A stretch of 64,000 nt of DNA from Treponema peruense. Its GTDB lineage: Bacteria; Spirochaetota; Spirochaetia; Treponematales; Treponemataceae. Shown here one piece after another: positions 50,732 through 59,116 of the stretch. The notes beneath the pieces are model-generated. The model was given only the letters and a program-made list of their open reading frames with translations, was not told the DNA's origin and did not search any database. Where the stretch lies: contig NZ_CP064936.1 in NCBI RefSeq assembly GCF_016117655.1, positions 1,488,001 to 1,552,000 of the forward strand. Direction: 5' to 3'. Every line of letters starts with the position of its first letter. The stretch's first letter is position 1. A program made the translations under genes and the position numbers.

Positions 50732-51421
50732 TTTTTTCTCCTCCTTCCATTCGTCCTTTTTCTGCTCCTGGATTTTCTTGAAGCGTTCTACTTCCTCGCG
50801 CTCCCTCTGCTCTCTGGCGAGCCTTTCGCGGTTCGCCTTGAGCTGGTTCGCTTTCTGCATGGCTTCTGTTATGGACAGTGTGTCAAGGTAGACCGTCTTA
50901 AGAAGTGATACGTCTTCCTGCGGGAACTGTTCCAGAATTTTGAGTTCATCAAATGTTTTCTTCTGGATTGCGTCGATTTCGGCAAGAACATCTTTCAGCT
51001 TCGCGGTCTTGTTCGTCCATTTCTTGATGTCTGTTATCTTGGCTAAGTCAGTAATGTCGAAGAGAGAGAAGCCTGTTTTATTCCAGTAGTCCTCTATTTT
51101 CTCCCATTTTTCGCCGCGCTCCCTTTCTTCCTCCGCCTTGACAATCTCATCAAGACCGGCACTTGCGGCTTTTATTGCCTTGCAGGTTTCTGTGATTGTG
51201 ATCTTGAACTTGTTGAACGGCTCCATGTACTCGCGCTCAAGTTCAAGCCTTTTTGAATTCAAGGCTTTGTCGGCTTTCGCCTCGTCAGCCCTTCCGATGT
51301 AGTTCTCCGGTGTGTAGTCTTTAAGGTGGGTCAGGACAACCTGCCTGATTGCCTCTGCGTTGCTTTCCAGCGTTCCAATTGTGAGGCGGCTCTGCAGCTC
51401 TAAGTCTTTACTTTCAAGCAT
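50714..51421 (-). CDS. DUF1351 family phage protein, probably frameshifted
   Basis: 235 aa, coiled-coil rich. ALNSKRLELEREYMEPFNKF and AEEERERGEKWEKIEDYWNK match DUF1351, found next to recombination genes in Firmicute and spirochaete phages. The frame ends abruptly in KEEKKGGKRE after a run of six A, and the expected C-terminus lies in another frame (50524-50731). It overlaps the stop of a short leader frame upstream. Confidence 0.75.
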   Translation of the reverse strand: MLESKDLELQSRLTIGTLESNAEAIRQVVLTHLKDYTPENYIGRADEAKADKALNSKRLELEREYMEPFNKFKITITETCKAIKAASAGLDEIVKAEEERERGEKWEKIEDYWNKTGFSLFDITDLAKITDIKKWTNKTAKLKDVLAEIDAIQKKTFDELKILEQFPQEDVSLLKTVYLDTLSITEAMQKANQLKANRERLAREQREREEVERFKKIQEQKKDEWKEEKKGGKRE

Positions 51422-51449
51422 GTACAGCCTCCTTGATGTTACTTTTCAT
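51414..51449 (-). CDS. 11-aa leader peptide before DUF1351
   Basis: The ATG at 51449 follows AGGAGG with 6-nt spacing. The frame MKSNIKEAVHA ends by overlapping the DUF1351 ATG (CATGCTTGA). A second AAGGAGG for DUF1351 lies inside it. It may couple translation, or be a simple by-product. No gene is otherwise seen at 51450-51565, which holds a GC-rich inverted repeat near 51510-51530. Confidence 0.4.
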   Translation of the reverse strand: MKSNIKEAVHA

Positions 51450-51565
51450 ACAGTAACCTCCTGTTTTGTTTTTTTTTGAATGCGGGTGGCCACCTTTATT
51501 CAATATCCTGCGCCCCGGAGCGGCCGGGCAAGAATCCTCTTACGCAGAATTTTTTAAATAGGGAT

Positions 51566-51736
51566 TTAAATCTCTTTTTCCCCTTCCTCAATCGTTAGAT
51601 TGCGTGCCTTTTCTTTGAATCCGTTGCTTGCGTTTTTGTGGAATTGTGCGAGAGCTTGCTCGCCTTTTTTTGCGAACTCGATAGCGATTTGTGTCTCTTT
51701 GTCGCTCTTGTTCATGTAGTATTGGTATTTTGTCAT
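51566..51736 (-). CDS. 56-aa first early gene
   Basis: The ATG at 51736 has AAGGAGGGG upstream. A longer frame to 51775 is less likely. It starts MTKYQYYMNKSDKETQIAIE, then AKKGEQALAQFHKNASNGFK, and is small and charged. It directly follows the structured RNA and its terminator, so it is the first gene under that control. Function unknown. Confidence 0.6.
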   Translation of the reverse strand: MTKYQYYMNKSDKETQIAIEFAKKGEQALAQFHKNASNGFKEKARNLTIEEGEKEI

Positions 51737-51760
51737 TTTCCCCTCCTTAACCCTGGGAAT

Positions 51761-51901
51761 AAAAAAAGACTTCATGGTTGTTGGATTACCATGAAGTCTT
51801 AACTATCCGCTGGGATAGCCTCTTGCAGAGGGGCCAGCGACCTTGGTTAAGAAAGCCGCTGAAAAATCCAACACATTTCAGCAGCTCTCGCCTGATGTGT
51901 T
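51761..51901 (-). ncRNA. Structured RNA with loop-loop complementarity and intrinsic terminator
   Basis: Four stems are seen on the minus strand. Terminator: a perfect 13-bp stem (51766-51778 with 51788-51800) followed by seven T. Nested stem: CTTAAC/GTTAAG, CGCTGG/CCAGCG, CCTCT/AGAGG at 51798-51851. Upstream stem: 51854-51864 with 51876-51886 (11 bp, one wobble). Alternative stem: AACACAT/ATGTGTT at 51870-51901, which excludes the upstream one. The terminator loop (51779-51787) is exactly complementary, over 9 nt, to the loop of the upstream stem (51865-51873). It could attenuate the early operon. Confidence 0.6.
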
Positions 51902-51924
51902 AAGAATAAACCAGTCTGCGTATA

Positions 51925-51942
51925 AATAAACTTTTTTATCTT
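51925..51942. repeat. Right 18-bp direct repeat of the inserted element
   Basis: AAATAAACTTTTTTATCT, identical to 16247-16264. It lies 24 bp beyond the structured RNA and overlaps the -35 of the GT4 promoter by one base. Confidence 0.65.
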
Positions 51943-51970
51943 GAAATTTAGTAAAATTGTATATAAAATA
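51942..51970 (+). promoter_or_regulatory. Promoter of the GT4 gene at 51978
   Basis: TTGAAA (51942-51947) and TAAAAT (51965-51970) are 17 bp apart. Transcription would start at or just before the ATG at 51978, so the leader is very short and no ribosome site is visible. Confidence 0.6.
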
Positions 51971-51977
51971 ATGAATT

Positions 51978-53144
51978 ATGAACGAAAGCATATGTCTTTA
52001 CATTGCCAACTTTATTTACAAATTTGGCGGAACAGAATCTTACACCGCCAATTTAATTGAGGCACTTCAAAATATAAATTCTCAATTTAAAATAACTGTT
52101 ATAACAGAACACTTCAAAAATACAAAAAAACTTACAGTAAAGGAATTGGCAGATCGGACCAATAATGCTTATGGAACAAAAATAAGTTCTTCAAATTTTT
52201 ATATAGAATATATACTTTCAACGGATAAGAAAAGTCGTCTGGATTATTTCCTTTTTGAAAAAAAACTTCAAAAAATTACAAAAAAATATGACATATTCTT
52301 TTATTGTTCCAGAGGCCTACTAACCGGAAAAGCAAAAACAAACATTGCAATTATTCATTTTCCAATGGATAAAAAAGAATCATTCCCGGCCTATCAAAAA
52401 TTTAAACTTTTAAAACCCATAGCAAAAATTACAGATAATAATTTTAAAAATTCTTATTCCTACTTTATTCCCAACTCAAATTTTACAGCATATTGGTTAA
52501 AAGAAAAATGGCAGATTCCAGAATCAAAAATTAAAGTACTATATCCACCAGTAACAATTGTTGAAGGAAAATATAATAAAATACCTTATAGCATTTTTAT
52601 TTCTTCGAGAATTGAAAAATCAAAAAAAATTGAAGAACTTATACAGGCGTATACCAAGTCAGAATTTCTATCCCAAAATTGCACACTTACAATTGCCGGT
52701 TCAATAAAAAATGAAGCCCCAGAATATAAGGATTATTTAACAAAACTTAACCCAAAAGTAAATTTCATTTTTGAACCTGATCGAAACCAAATAGAAGAAT
52801 TATATAAAACTTCCGTTGTTTTCTGGCACGCAAAAGGTTATAAAGAATCAAATCCGTATAATATGGAACATTTCGGAATAACTACAGTAGAAGCAATGAG
52901 TGCAGGCTGTATTCCTGTTGTAATAAATAAAGCAGGACAAAAAGAAATTGTAACTGATGAATGCGGGTTCAAATGGGACACAACGCAAGAGCTTGTTTCA
53001 AATACTGAATATATTTTTTCTCATCCCCAAGAGGCAAAATTACTTTCAGCTAATTCCATAAAAAGAAGTAAAATATTTTCAAAAGAAAACTACACAATAC
53101 AAATGAATTCTTTTATTAATTCATTAAACAACGAGGACAAATGA
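51978..53144 (+). CDS. Glycosyltransferase family 4
   Basis: 388 aa, GT-B fold. IANFIYKFGGTESYTANLIE at the N-terminus, IFISSRIEKSKKIEELIQAY and FGITTVEAMSAGCIPVVINK (sugar nucleotide site) are typical GT4. AT-rich like the transferases at 13-16 kb. It is the first chromosomal gene right of the phage element and overlaps the next gene by 4 bp. Confidence 0.88.
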   Translation: MNESICLYIANFIYKFGGTESYTANLIEALQNINSQFKITVITEHFKNTKKLTVKELADRTNNAYGTKISSSNFYIEYILSTDKKSRLDYFLFEKKLQKITKKYDIFFYCSRGLLTGKAKTNIAIIHFPMDKKESFPAYQKFKLLKPIAKITDNNFKNSYSYFIPNSNFTAYWLKEKWQIPESKIKVLYPPVTIVEGKYNKIPYSIFISSRIEKSKKIEELIQAYTKSEFLSQNCTLTIAGSIKNEAPEYKDYLTKLNPKVNFIFEPDRNQIEELYKTSVVFWHAKGYKESNPYNMEHFGITTVEAMSAGCIPVVINKAGQKEIVTDECGFKWDTTQELVSNTEYIFSHPQEAKLLSANSIKRSKIFSKENYTIQMNSFINSLNNEDK

Positions 53145-54013
53145 AAAACCCAATATCCAAAATTAAAATGCAATTCCGTAATCTTCTTAATAAGACAATT
53201 GAATACAATATAATAAAGCAAAATTTAATCAATAACGCATTAACAAGGACAGACAGCGGTGTTGATGAAAACTCTCCGCTTATTGTAAGTCTTACAACTT
53301 ATGGAAAGTACATAAATGACGTATATATTGTAATAGAAAGCTTACTGGAACAGACTGTAAAACCAAAAAAGATTGTTTTATGGATAAGTGATAAAACAGA
53401 AGATACTGATATCCCGGCAGTTTTAAAATTACAGGAACAAAGAGGTCTTGAAATAAAAAAAACAAAAGATATCCGTAGTTATAAAAAACTTATACCAACC
53501 TTAAAAGAATTCCCGGATAATCCAATAATAACATTTGATGATGATTGTATATACCCTTTCGATGCAATAGAATCACTTTACAAAAACTATTGTAAAGATC
53601 AAAATAAAATTTTTTGCAGAGTTGCCAGAAGAATGAAAATAAAATCAAAAAATTCTTTTATGCCTTATAAAACTTTTCCAAAAGAATATATTAAGGAAGA
53701 GTCAAATCTTGTATTTCCTGTTGGCTGTGGAGGAACACTCTACCCTCCTCATTGTTTTGATGCCGAAGTATTTGACGAAAAAACTTTTCAAGAAATTTGT
53801 CCACTAGCTGACGACATTTGGTTTAAAGCTATGTCATTAAAAAATAGCGTTCAAAGTGTGTGTGTTCAATTAAATAAAGAGCCTTATATAGATTTGGATA
53901 TTTTTATGCAAAACCAAAATGGAAGGCTAAACGCATCAAATGTGGACAAAAATAAAAATGATATTCAGCTAGCGGCCGTCTGGAACAAATTCAATCTTTG
54001 GAATAAAATGTAA
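53141..54013 (+). CDS. GT2/GT-A-like glycosyltransferase
   Basis: 290 aa. LIVSLTTYGKYINDVYIVIE and IITFDDDCIYPFDAIESLYK (DDD metal site) point to a GT-A fold. VGCGGTLYPPHCFDAEVF and ADDIWFKAMSLKN occur in the same small family of LPS/capsule transferases. It is coupled to the GT4 gene before it and converges on the first AAA-ATPase gene. Confidence 0.75.
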   Translation: MKNPISKIKMQFRNLLNKTIEYNIIKQNLINNALTRTDSGVDENSPLIVSLTTYGKYINDVYIVIESLLEQTVKPKKIVLWISDKTEDTDIPAVLKLQEQRGLEIKKTKDIRSYKKLIPTLKEFPDNPIITFDDDCIYPFDAIESLYKNYCKDQNKIFCRVARRMKIKSKNSFMPYKTFPKEYIKEESNLVFPVGCGGTLYPPHCFDAEVFDEKTFQEICPLADDIWFKAMSLKNSVQSVCVQLNKEPYIDLDIFMQNQNGRLNASNVDKNKNDIQLAAVWNKFNLWNKM

Positions 54014-54069
54014 ATTTACACGACCTTAAAATACCCCATTGCTACAATTTGGCCGGCTTCAATCTATAA

Positions 54070-55677
54070 TTAGTTCCTCACCCATTTAACAAGTTTTCTT
54101 TCTTCGGAATTAAATTCCGCACCGATTTTTACAATGCGTTTACCGCATGTACTGTACTTATCTGCATAACCAAGTTCGTCAATTTGAGCAAGGGCATTCT
54201 CTGCAGAATCATTGGTTTTGAATTCAAAAATATAAACTGCATCCTGAGTTTCTACCACAGAGTCAGCCCTTCCCTTTATTGAATGAACTTCGCATTGGGT
54301 AAACTGTCCCATAAGCGTAAATGTCAGATAAACCGCAACCTGGAAATTATATTTCAGCATTTCTAGAGTCTGATTTTTTGCGTCAGTCGGATATGGCAAA
54401 CTTGCAATAATTGACTGAAGCCGCGTCATAAATGCATCAACATTTGCAGAACGAATATCTTTTACAAATTTGCGTACATCAAAATCAGAATCAAAAGAAA
54501 AACTTTTAGTACCAATAAAATCCGGCGAAAGAAAATTCAAAAACCCATATTTAACTTCTTCATTCGGCAATTCTAAATGATAGGTATCAAATTCTTTATC
54601 GTAACCTTTTATTGTCAAATAACCGGACTGCACAAGAATCGGAATCGGGTTTGTTCCGCCAACGCTGTATTCTGTAAGCCGCTGAGAATCTACATCAACG
54701 CCGTCAATTAATTTTCGTAAATCGTAATTGTTACGCTTGATTTCCTGTACCAAAAAAGTCGGAGTACCAGTCTGGAACCAGTAATCACGCATTTTTGTTG
54801 ACTGTAAAGTATTCAACAAACTGAACGGATTGTAAATTCCTTCTGTATCTTCACAAAAATGGTAACCGTCATATTTTGCTTTAAGAAAAGAATAACATTC
54901 GTCAACAGAAATTTTATTTGTAGCCGCAAGATTTTCTACTTCTGCATTTAAATTAGCATGAAGTTCCTCTTCTGAAATTCCACAGACAGAAGAATAAAAA
55001 GGATCCATTGTTATATCCTGCAGATTATTCAAATCGCTCCAGACAGAAACCTGACTAAATTTTGTAACACCAGTCAGCATTGAAAAACGCAGGCTTGCAT
55101 CTTCACTTTTTAAAACGCCGTAAAAAGCTTTTAGCGTCGCACGATAATCGTCAAAAAGCTCCGGTTTATCAATCGTCTGCAAAAGAGGTTTATCATATTC
55201 GTCAACAAGAACTACAGCCTGCCGACCAGTTTTGTTATAAGCATCACGAATAAGATTTGCAAAACGAACGCCAAAATCTATTCCGGGTTTTTCTGTTGAA
55301 TATTTTTTTTCATAAGCTGATAACTGAAAATCCAAAATTCTTTTTAACGAATCTTTGTCTTCATATTTCTGGCTGTTCAAATCAATATAAATTACAGGAT
55401 GCTTTACCCATGCAACTTTATCAAATGAAGTCGGATTTTCGTTTTCAAGTTTTTCAATTGCAAGACCTTTAAAAATATCTTTATTGCCCAAAAAATATTG
55501 TTTTAAAGTTGAAAGCAGAAGACTTTTTCCGAATCTACGCGGGCGGGATAAAAAATAAACTTTCCCCATTTGAGCAAGGCGGTAAACATATTCAGTTTTA
55601 TCAACATAAACATATTTGTTCCTTCTGAGATCTTCAAAATCTTGCACGCCAATCGGCATTTTTCTTATTTCTTGCAT
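54070..55677 (-). CDS. AAA-ATPase/PD-(D/E)XK nuclease-like protein, paralogue 1
   Basis: 535 aa. AAA-ATPase_like domain with Walker A in LSRPRRFGKSLLLSTLKQYF (about residues 42-61) and Walker B in AVVLVDEYDKPLLQTID. The C-terminus is a PDDEXK_9 nuclease-like domain: VHSIKGRADSVVETQDAVYI, then FEFKTNDSAENALAQIDE. It is one of three tandem copies, about 70-80 % alike and mosaic. Biological role unknown. The family is expanded in Treponema and other gut bacteria, with transposon or defence links only suspected. Confidence 0.9.
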   Translation of the reverse strand: MQEIRKMPIGVQDFEDLRRNKYVYVDKTEYVYRLAQMGKVYFLSRPRRFGKSLLLSTLKQYFLGNKDIFKGLAIEKLENENPTSFDKVAWVKHPVIYIDLNSQKYEDKDSLKRILDFQLSAYEKKYSTEKPGIDFGVRFANLIRDAYNKTGRQAVVLVDEYDKPLLQTIDKPELFDDYRATLKAFYGVLKSEDASLRFSMLTGVTKFSQVSVWSDLNNLQDITMDPFYSSVCGISEEELHANLNAEVENLAATNKISVDECYSFLKAKYDGYHFCEDTEGIYNPFSLLNTLQSTKMRDYWFQTGTPTFLVQEIKRNNYDLRKLIDGVDVDSQRLTEYSVGGTNPIPILVQSGYLTIKGYDKEFDTYHLELPNEEVKYGFLNFLSPDFIGTKSFSFDSDFDVRKFVKDIRSANVDAFMTRLQSIIASLPYPTDAKNQTLEMLKYNFQVAVYLTFTLMGQFTQCEVHSIKGRADSVVETQDAVYIFEFKTNDSAENALAQIDELGYADKYSTCGKRIVKIGAEFNSEERKLVKWVRN

Positions 55678-55725
55678 AGTTTTATTTTATACGATTTTTT
55701 TTAATTTGTATAGAATGAAATATCT

Positions 55726-57327
55726 TTATTTCCTCACCCATTCAACAAGTTTTCTTTCTTGAGTATTAAATTCCGCACCAATTTTTACAATTTTTTTATT
55801 GCTGGAATTGTATTTTTCTGCATAACAAAGTTCATCAATTTGAGCAAGTGCGTTTTCTGCAGAGTCATTAGTTTTGAATTCAAAAATATAAACTGTATCT
55901 TGAGTTTCTACAACTGCATCTGCGCGTCCCTTTATTGAATGAACTTCGCACTGAGTAAACTGTCCCATAAGCGTAAATGTTAAATAAACCGCAACCTGGA
56001 AATTGTATTCAAGCATTTCGACAGTCTGATTCTTTGCGTCAGTCGGATAAGGCAAACTTGCAATAATTGACTGAAGCCGCGTCATAAATGCATCTACATC
56101 ACAGGATTCAATATCTTTAACAAATTTTTCAACATCAAAGTCAGAGTCTGAATTTTTCTTTCCTAAAAAATCAGGCGACAAAAAATTCAAAAAACCATAC
56201 TTTACTTCTTCATTGGGAAGTTCAAGATGATATTTTTCAAATCGTGGTTTATATTCTTTGATTGTCAAATAACCGGACTGCACAAGAATTGGAATCGGAT
56301 TATTTCCGCCGACACTGTATTCTGTAAGCCTCTGAGAATCTACATCAACGCCGTCAATCAATTTTCTTAAATCAAAATTATTGCGCTTTATTTCTTCTAC
56401 CAAAAAAGTCGGGGTACCTGTCTGGAACCAGTAATTACGAAAAGCTTTGTCTGCAAAAACATTTAAGACACTGAAAGGATTATAAATTTCCGGTGAGCGT
56501 TCACTAAAATGATAGCCGTCGTAATTTTCTTTTAATTTAAAAAAACATTGTTCATAAGTCAAATTATTATGTTCGGCAAGTGCCTGAATCTCGATTTCAA
56601 AATTTGTTTTTAATTCTTTTTCTGTAATTCCGCAAATTCCTGAAAATTCTTCTGATAATGTTATGTCACGAAGATTATTCAAATCGCTCCAAACAGAAAC
56701 CTGACTGAATTTTGTAACACCTGTGAGCATTGAAAATCTTAAACATGCATCTTCACTTTTTAAAACACCGTAAAACGCTTTTAATGTTGCGCGGTAATCA
56801 TCAAAAAGTTCGAGCTTATCGATTGTCTGTAAAAGCGGTTTGTCGTATTCGTCAACAAGAACTACAGCCTGCCGACCTGTTTTGTTATAAGCATCACGAA
56901 TAAGATTTGCAAAACGAACGCCAAAATCTATTCCGGGTTTTTCTGTTGAATATTTTTTTTCATAAGCTGATAACTGAAAATCCAAAATTCTTTTTAACGA
57001 ATCTTTGTCTTCATATTTCTGGCTGTTCAAATCAATATAAATTACAGGATGCTTTGCCCATGCAACTTTATCAAAAGATGTCGGATTCTCTTCTTCGAGT
57101 TTTTCTATTGCAAGCCCCTTAAAAATGTCTTTATTGCCCAAAAAATATTGTTTTAAAGTTGAAAGCAAAAGACTTTTTCCAAATCTGCGCGGGCGGGACA
57201 AAAAATAAACTTTACCCATTTGCGCAAGGCGGTAAACATAATTAGTTTTATCAACATAAACATATTTGTTTCTTCTGAGATCTTCAAAATCTTGCACGCC
57301 AATCGGCATTTTTCTTATTTCTTGCAT
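55726..57327 (-). CDS. AAA-ATPase/PD-(D/E)XK nuclease-like protein, paralogue 2
   Basis: 533 aa with the same domain order as paralogue 1. N-terminal half is almost identical to it up to about residue 215. The central specificity part (ITEKELKTNFEIEIQALAEH) differs, and the C-terminal nuclease part is again closely alike. This block pattern suggests gene conversion between neighbours. Short, similar spacers with a TTGTATAGAATGAAATAT block separate the copies. Confidence 0.9.
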   Translation of the reverse strand: MQEIRKMPIGVQDFEDLRRNKYVYVDKTNYVYRLAQMGKVYFLSRPRRFGKSLLLSTLKQYFLGNKDIFKGLAIEKLEEENPTSFDKVAWAKHPVIYIDLNSQKYEDKDSLKRILDFQLSAYEKKYSTEKPGIDFGVRFANLIRDAYNKTGRQAVVLVDEYDKPLLQTIDKLELFDDYRATLKAFYGVLKSEDACLRFSMLTGVTKFSQVSVWSDLNNLRDITLSEEFSGICGITEKELKTNFEIEIQALAEHNNLTYEQCFFKLKENYDGYHFSERSPEIYNPFSVLNVFADKAFRNYWFQTGTPTFLVEEIKRNNFDLRKLIDGVDVDSQRLTEYSVGGNNPIPILVQSGYLTIKEYKPRFEKYHLELPNEEVKYGFLNFLSPDFLGKKNSDSDFDVEKFVKDIESCDVDAFMTRLQSIIASLPYPTDAKNQTVEMLEYNFQVAVYLTFTLMGQFTQCEVHSIKGRADAVVETQDTVYIFEFKTNDSAENALAQIDELCYAEKYNSSNKKIVKIGAEFNTQERKLVEWVRK

Positions 57328-57375
57328 ATACGTATTTTATACTCTTTTTTTGAATTTGTATAGAATGAAATATCT

Positions 57376-58980
57376 TTATTTCCTCATCCATTCAACAAGT
57401 TTTCTTTCTTGAGTATTAAATTCCGCGCCGATTTTTACAATTTTTTTATTGCTGGAATTGTATTTTTCTGCATAGCAAAGTTCATCAATTTGAGCAAGTG
57501 CGTTTTCTGCAGAGTCATTAGTTTTGAATTCAAAAATATAAATTGCATCTTGAGTTTCTACAATTGCGTCTGCACGTCCCTTTATTGAATGGACTTCGCA
57601 CTGAGTAAATTGTCCCATAAGCGTAAATGTTAAATAAACCGCAACCTGGAAATTGTATTCAAGCATTTCGACAGTTTGATTTTTAGCGTCTGTCGGATAA
57701 GGTAAACTTGCAATAATTGACTGAAGCCGCGTCATAAATGCATCAACATTACAAGATTCGATATCTTTAACAAATTTTCTTATATCAAAATCAGAATCAA
57801 AAGAAAAACTTTTAATACCAATAAAATCAGGCGACAAAAAATTTAAAAATCCGTATTTAACTTCTTCATTCGGCAATTCCAAATGATAAGTATCAAACCG
57901 ACTGTCATAACCTTTGATTGACAAATATCCGGACTGCACAAGAATTGGAATCGGATTATTTCCGCCGACACTGTATTCCGTAAGCCTCTGAGAATCTACA
58001 TCAACGCCGTCAATTAATTTGCGTAAATCGTAATTGTTGCGCTTTATTTCCTGTACCAAAAAAGTCGGGGTACCTGTCTGGAACCAGTAATCATTGAATT
58101 CCAGTTTATCAAAAGTATTCAGAAGGCTGAACGGATTGTAAACTTCTTCTGCTTTTTTTGAAAAATGATAACCATCATATTTTTGTTTTAATGTTAAAAA
58201 ACATTCATTTTCTGATAAATCATTTTTTTCTGCAAGGACTTTTATTTCTTCAGCAAATTTTTCTTTTAATTCTTTTTCAGTTATTCCGCAGATTCCACAG
58301 TATCTGTTATCCATTGTTATGTCATTTAAATTATTCAAATCGCTCCAGACAGAAACCTGACTGAATTTTGTAACACCTGTGAGCATTGAAAATCTTAAAT
58401 TTGCATCTTCACTTTTTAAAACGCCGTAAAAAGCTTTGAGTGTTGCGCGATAATCGTCAAAAAGTTCAGGTTTGTCGATTGTCTGTAAAAGCGGTTTGTC
58501 GTATTCGTCAACAAGAACTACAGCCTGCCGACCTGTTTTGTTATTTGCAGCTTGAATTATTTTTATAAATCTTCCTGATAAAGTTTCATTTCCGGGTTTT
58601 AGATTATATTCATTTTCAAGAGGTTCTAACGAACGATTTAAAGCCTTTTTTAATGAGTCTAGACTATCATATTTTTCAGAATTCAAATCAATATAAATTA
58701 CAGGATGCTTTGCCCATGCAACTTTATCAAATGAAGTCGGATTTTCGTTTTCAAGTTTTTCAATTGCAAGACCTTTAAAAACATCTTTGTTGCCTAAAAA
58801 ATATTGTTTGAGCGTAGAAAGCAAAAGACTTTTTCCAAATCTGCGCGGGCGGGACAAAAAATAGCAGTTTCCTTGAGCCAACTGATAAACGAATTTTGTT
58901 TTATCAACATAAACATATCCGCCCAAAATGAGTTTTTCAAAATCTTGCACGCCAATCGGCATTTTTCTTATTTCTTGCAT
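57376..58980 (-). CDS. AAA-ATPase/PD-(D/E)XK nuclease-like protein, paralogue 3
   Basis: 534 aa. Walker A is LSRPRRFGKSLLLS and Walker B LVDEYDKPLLQTID. The N-terminal block (FEKLILGGYVYVDKTKFVYQ) and residues ~95-145 differ from copies 1 and 2, while the nuclease end is nearly identical to copy 2. It is the first of the three in transcription order. Confidence 0.9.
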   Translation of the reverse strand: MQEIRKMPIGVQDFEKLILGGYVYVDKTKFVYQLAQGNCYFLSRPRRFGKSLLLSTLKQYFLGNKDVFKGLAIEKLENENPTSFDKVAWAKHPVIYIDLNSEKYDSLDSLKKALNRSLEPLENEYNLKPGNETLSGRFIKIIQAANNKTGRQAVVLVDEYDKPLLQTIDKPELFDDYRATLKAFYGVLKSEDANLRFSMLTGVTKFSQVSVWSDLNNLNDITMDNRYCGICGITEKELKEKFAEEIKVLAEKNDLSENECFLTLKQKYDGYHFSKKAEEVYNPFSLLNTFDKLEFNDYWFQTGTPTFLVQEIKRNNYDLRKLIDGVDVDSQRLTEYSVGGNNPIPILVQSGYLSIKGYDSRFDTYHLELPNEEVKYGFLNFLSPDFIGIKSFSFDSDFDIRKFVKDIESCNVDAFMTRLQSIIASLPYPTDAKNQTVEMLEYNFQVAVYLTFTLMGQFTQCEVHSIKGRADAIVETQDAIYIFEFKTNDSAENALAQIDELCYAEKYNSSNKKIVKIGAEFNTQERKLVEWMRK

Positions 58981-59116
58981 ATATGTATTTTATACTCTTT
59001 TTTTGAGTTTGTATAGAATGAGAATTGATAAGCCTTTTAACAACCAAAAAAATCAGTACAAATTTTATTATAGATTTATTTCGAAAAAAAGATTAAAATA
59101 ATAAAAAGAGACTAAT

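Noticed and set aside
50714..50760. Classic -1 slippery site (A AAA AAG) for programmed frameshifting in DUF1351
   Set aside because: The A run is out of phase for a -1 heptamer, and the expected C-terminus lies in the +1 frame. A mutation or reading error is simpler.
51880..51920. Hammerhead ribozyme (CTGATG near the structured RNA)
   Set aside because: The rest of the core (CTGATGA with a paired GAAA and cleavage triplet) is missing on both strands.
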